From: Paracoccaceae bacterium
Lineage (GTDB): Bacteria; Pseudomonadota; Alphaproteobacteria; Rhodobacterales; Rhodobacteraceae
Length of the DNA: 6,350 bases
Assembly: GCA_009920225.1 (NCBI GenBank)
Contig: RGAJ01000109.1
Location: 1 to 6,350, forward strand
Direction: 5' to 3'
Shown in pieces: positions 5,958 to 6,350 of this stretch; the stretch's first letter is position 1, and each line of letters opens with the position of its first letter. Both the position numbers and the translations under genes were made by a program. The notes beneath the pieces were generated by a model that saw nothing but the letters and a program-made list of their open reading frames with translations, was not told the DNA's origin and made no database searches.

Positions 5958-6347
5958 ATGCCGCATTTCATGATTGATTATTCGGGTAACCTTGAAACCG
6001 ATGTCGATATTCAAGAATTGTGTGAAAAACTGCGCGAAACCGCTGCGGGGCTTGCGTGTTTTCCGATGGCGGGTGTGCGCGTTCGTGCGACACGCGTTGA
6101 TTATTATGCGATTGCAGATGGAAACCCAGACCATGGGTTTATCGATATTTCTATTCGCTTGCGCGCTGGGCGCCCAGATGATGTCAAACAAGACGCGGTC
6201 AGCCGACTTTTTGACGTTGTGCAGGATTATCTAGCCCCCGCGTTTGAAAAGCGGTCGATCGCAGTTTCAATGGAAATGCGTGATATTGATCCCGATCTTT
6301 CGCCGAAATCGGGCACAATCCGCAAATATCTAAAGGATACAGAATGA
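5958..6347 (+). CDS. hpaF: 5-carboxymethyl-2-hydroxymuconate delta-isomerase (HpaF/CHMI)
   Basis: Cytoplasmic isomerase of the homoprotocatechuate meta-cleavage pathway. It converts 5-carboxymethyl-2-hydroxymuconate into 5-oxo-pent-3-ene-1,2,5-tricarboxylate before decarboxylation. It has 129 residues, close to the E. coli enzyme. It belongs to the tautomerase superfamily, where Pro2 becomes the N-terminal catalytic base after Met removal; here the protein begins MPHFMIDYS. Other family matches are FPMAGVRVRATRVD (35-48), ADGNPDHGFIDISI (53-66) and LRAGR (68-72), which align by eye with FPLAG-R-R-VD, ADGxxDYAF and GAGR of E. coli CHMI. AAGGA six bases before the ATG is a good ribosome site. 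The stop overlaps the next start (ATGA at 6344), so it is the first gene of an hpa operon driven from the region shared with hpaR. The enzyme usually works downstream of HpaD and HpaE, whose genes are not in view. Confidence 0.93.
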   Translation: MPHFMIDYSGNLETDVDIQELCEKLRETAAGLACFPMAGVRVRATRVDYYAIADGNPDHGFIDISIRLRAGRPDDVKQDAVSRLFDVVQDYLAPAFEKRSIAVSMEMRDIDPDLSPKSGTIRKYLKDTE

Positions 6348-6350
6348 CAG
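6344..6350 (+). CDS. Start of the next gene of the hpa operon (only first codons in window)
   Basis: ATGACAG at the right edge overlaps the hpaF stop (ATGA) and has AAGGA (6333-6337) six bases upstream. The four-base overlap with a well-placed ribosome site argues for a real start. Only Met-Thr can be read, so the product is unknown; by context another homoprotocatechuate pathway gene is likely. Confidence 0.55.

Overview
The window looks like a chromosomal segment from an alphaproteobacterium, most likely of the Roseobacter/Rhodobacteraceae type. This rests on gene content (tripartite tricarboxylate transporter, IclR regulator, class III omega-aminotransferase, hpa genes) and the style of the proteins; no rRNA or other phylogenetic marker is present. 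Coding density is very high. There are no tRNAs, insertion sequences, CRISPR arrays or long repeats.

Layout. Positions 1-3123 (minus strand) hold a complete tripartite tricarboxylate transporter (TTT) operon in the usual order tctC-tctB-tctA. It encodes a periplasmic solute-binding protein, a small four-helix membrane subunit and the large permease. The permease reading frame is still open at the left edge. A UUCG-capped hairpin followed by a U-run sits between tctC and tctB and probably keeps the binding protein in excess over the membrane subunits. Positions 3124-3248 are a divergent control region with a TATAAT-type promoter for tctC and three inverted repeats. Positions 3249-5416 (plus strand) carry an IclR-family regulator and a pyridoxal-phosphate (class III) omega-aminotransferase that overlap by four bases (ATGA).

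The second module starts at 5405. A HpaR-like MarR regulator (minus strand) meets the aminotransferase tail to tail with a 12-base overlap. It diverges from hpaF (5-carboxymethyl-2-hydroxymuconate isomerase), whose stop overlaps the start of one more gene at 6344. This is the edge of a homoprotocatechuate (3,4-dihydroxyphenylacetate) meta-cleavage cluster.

How it may work together (inference). The IclR protein probably senses an imported substrate or its deaminated product, and controls both its own operon and the divergent transporter. In the TctC binding protein the usual PGGxxD carboxylate-binding loop reads PGDLED. The added acidic residues, next to an omega-aminotransferase gene, suggest the imported compound carries an amino group. 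That would be an amino acid or omega-amino acid rather than a plain tri- or dicarboxylate. The actual substrate cannot be read from the sequence.
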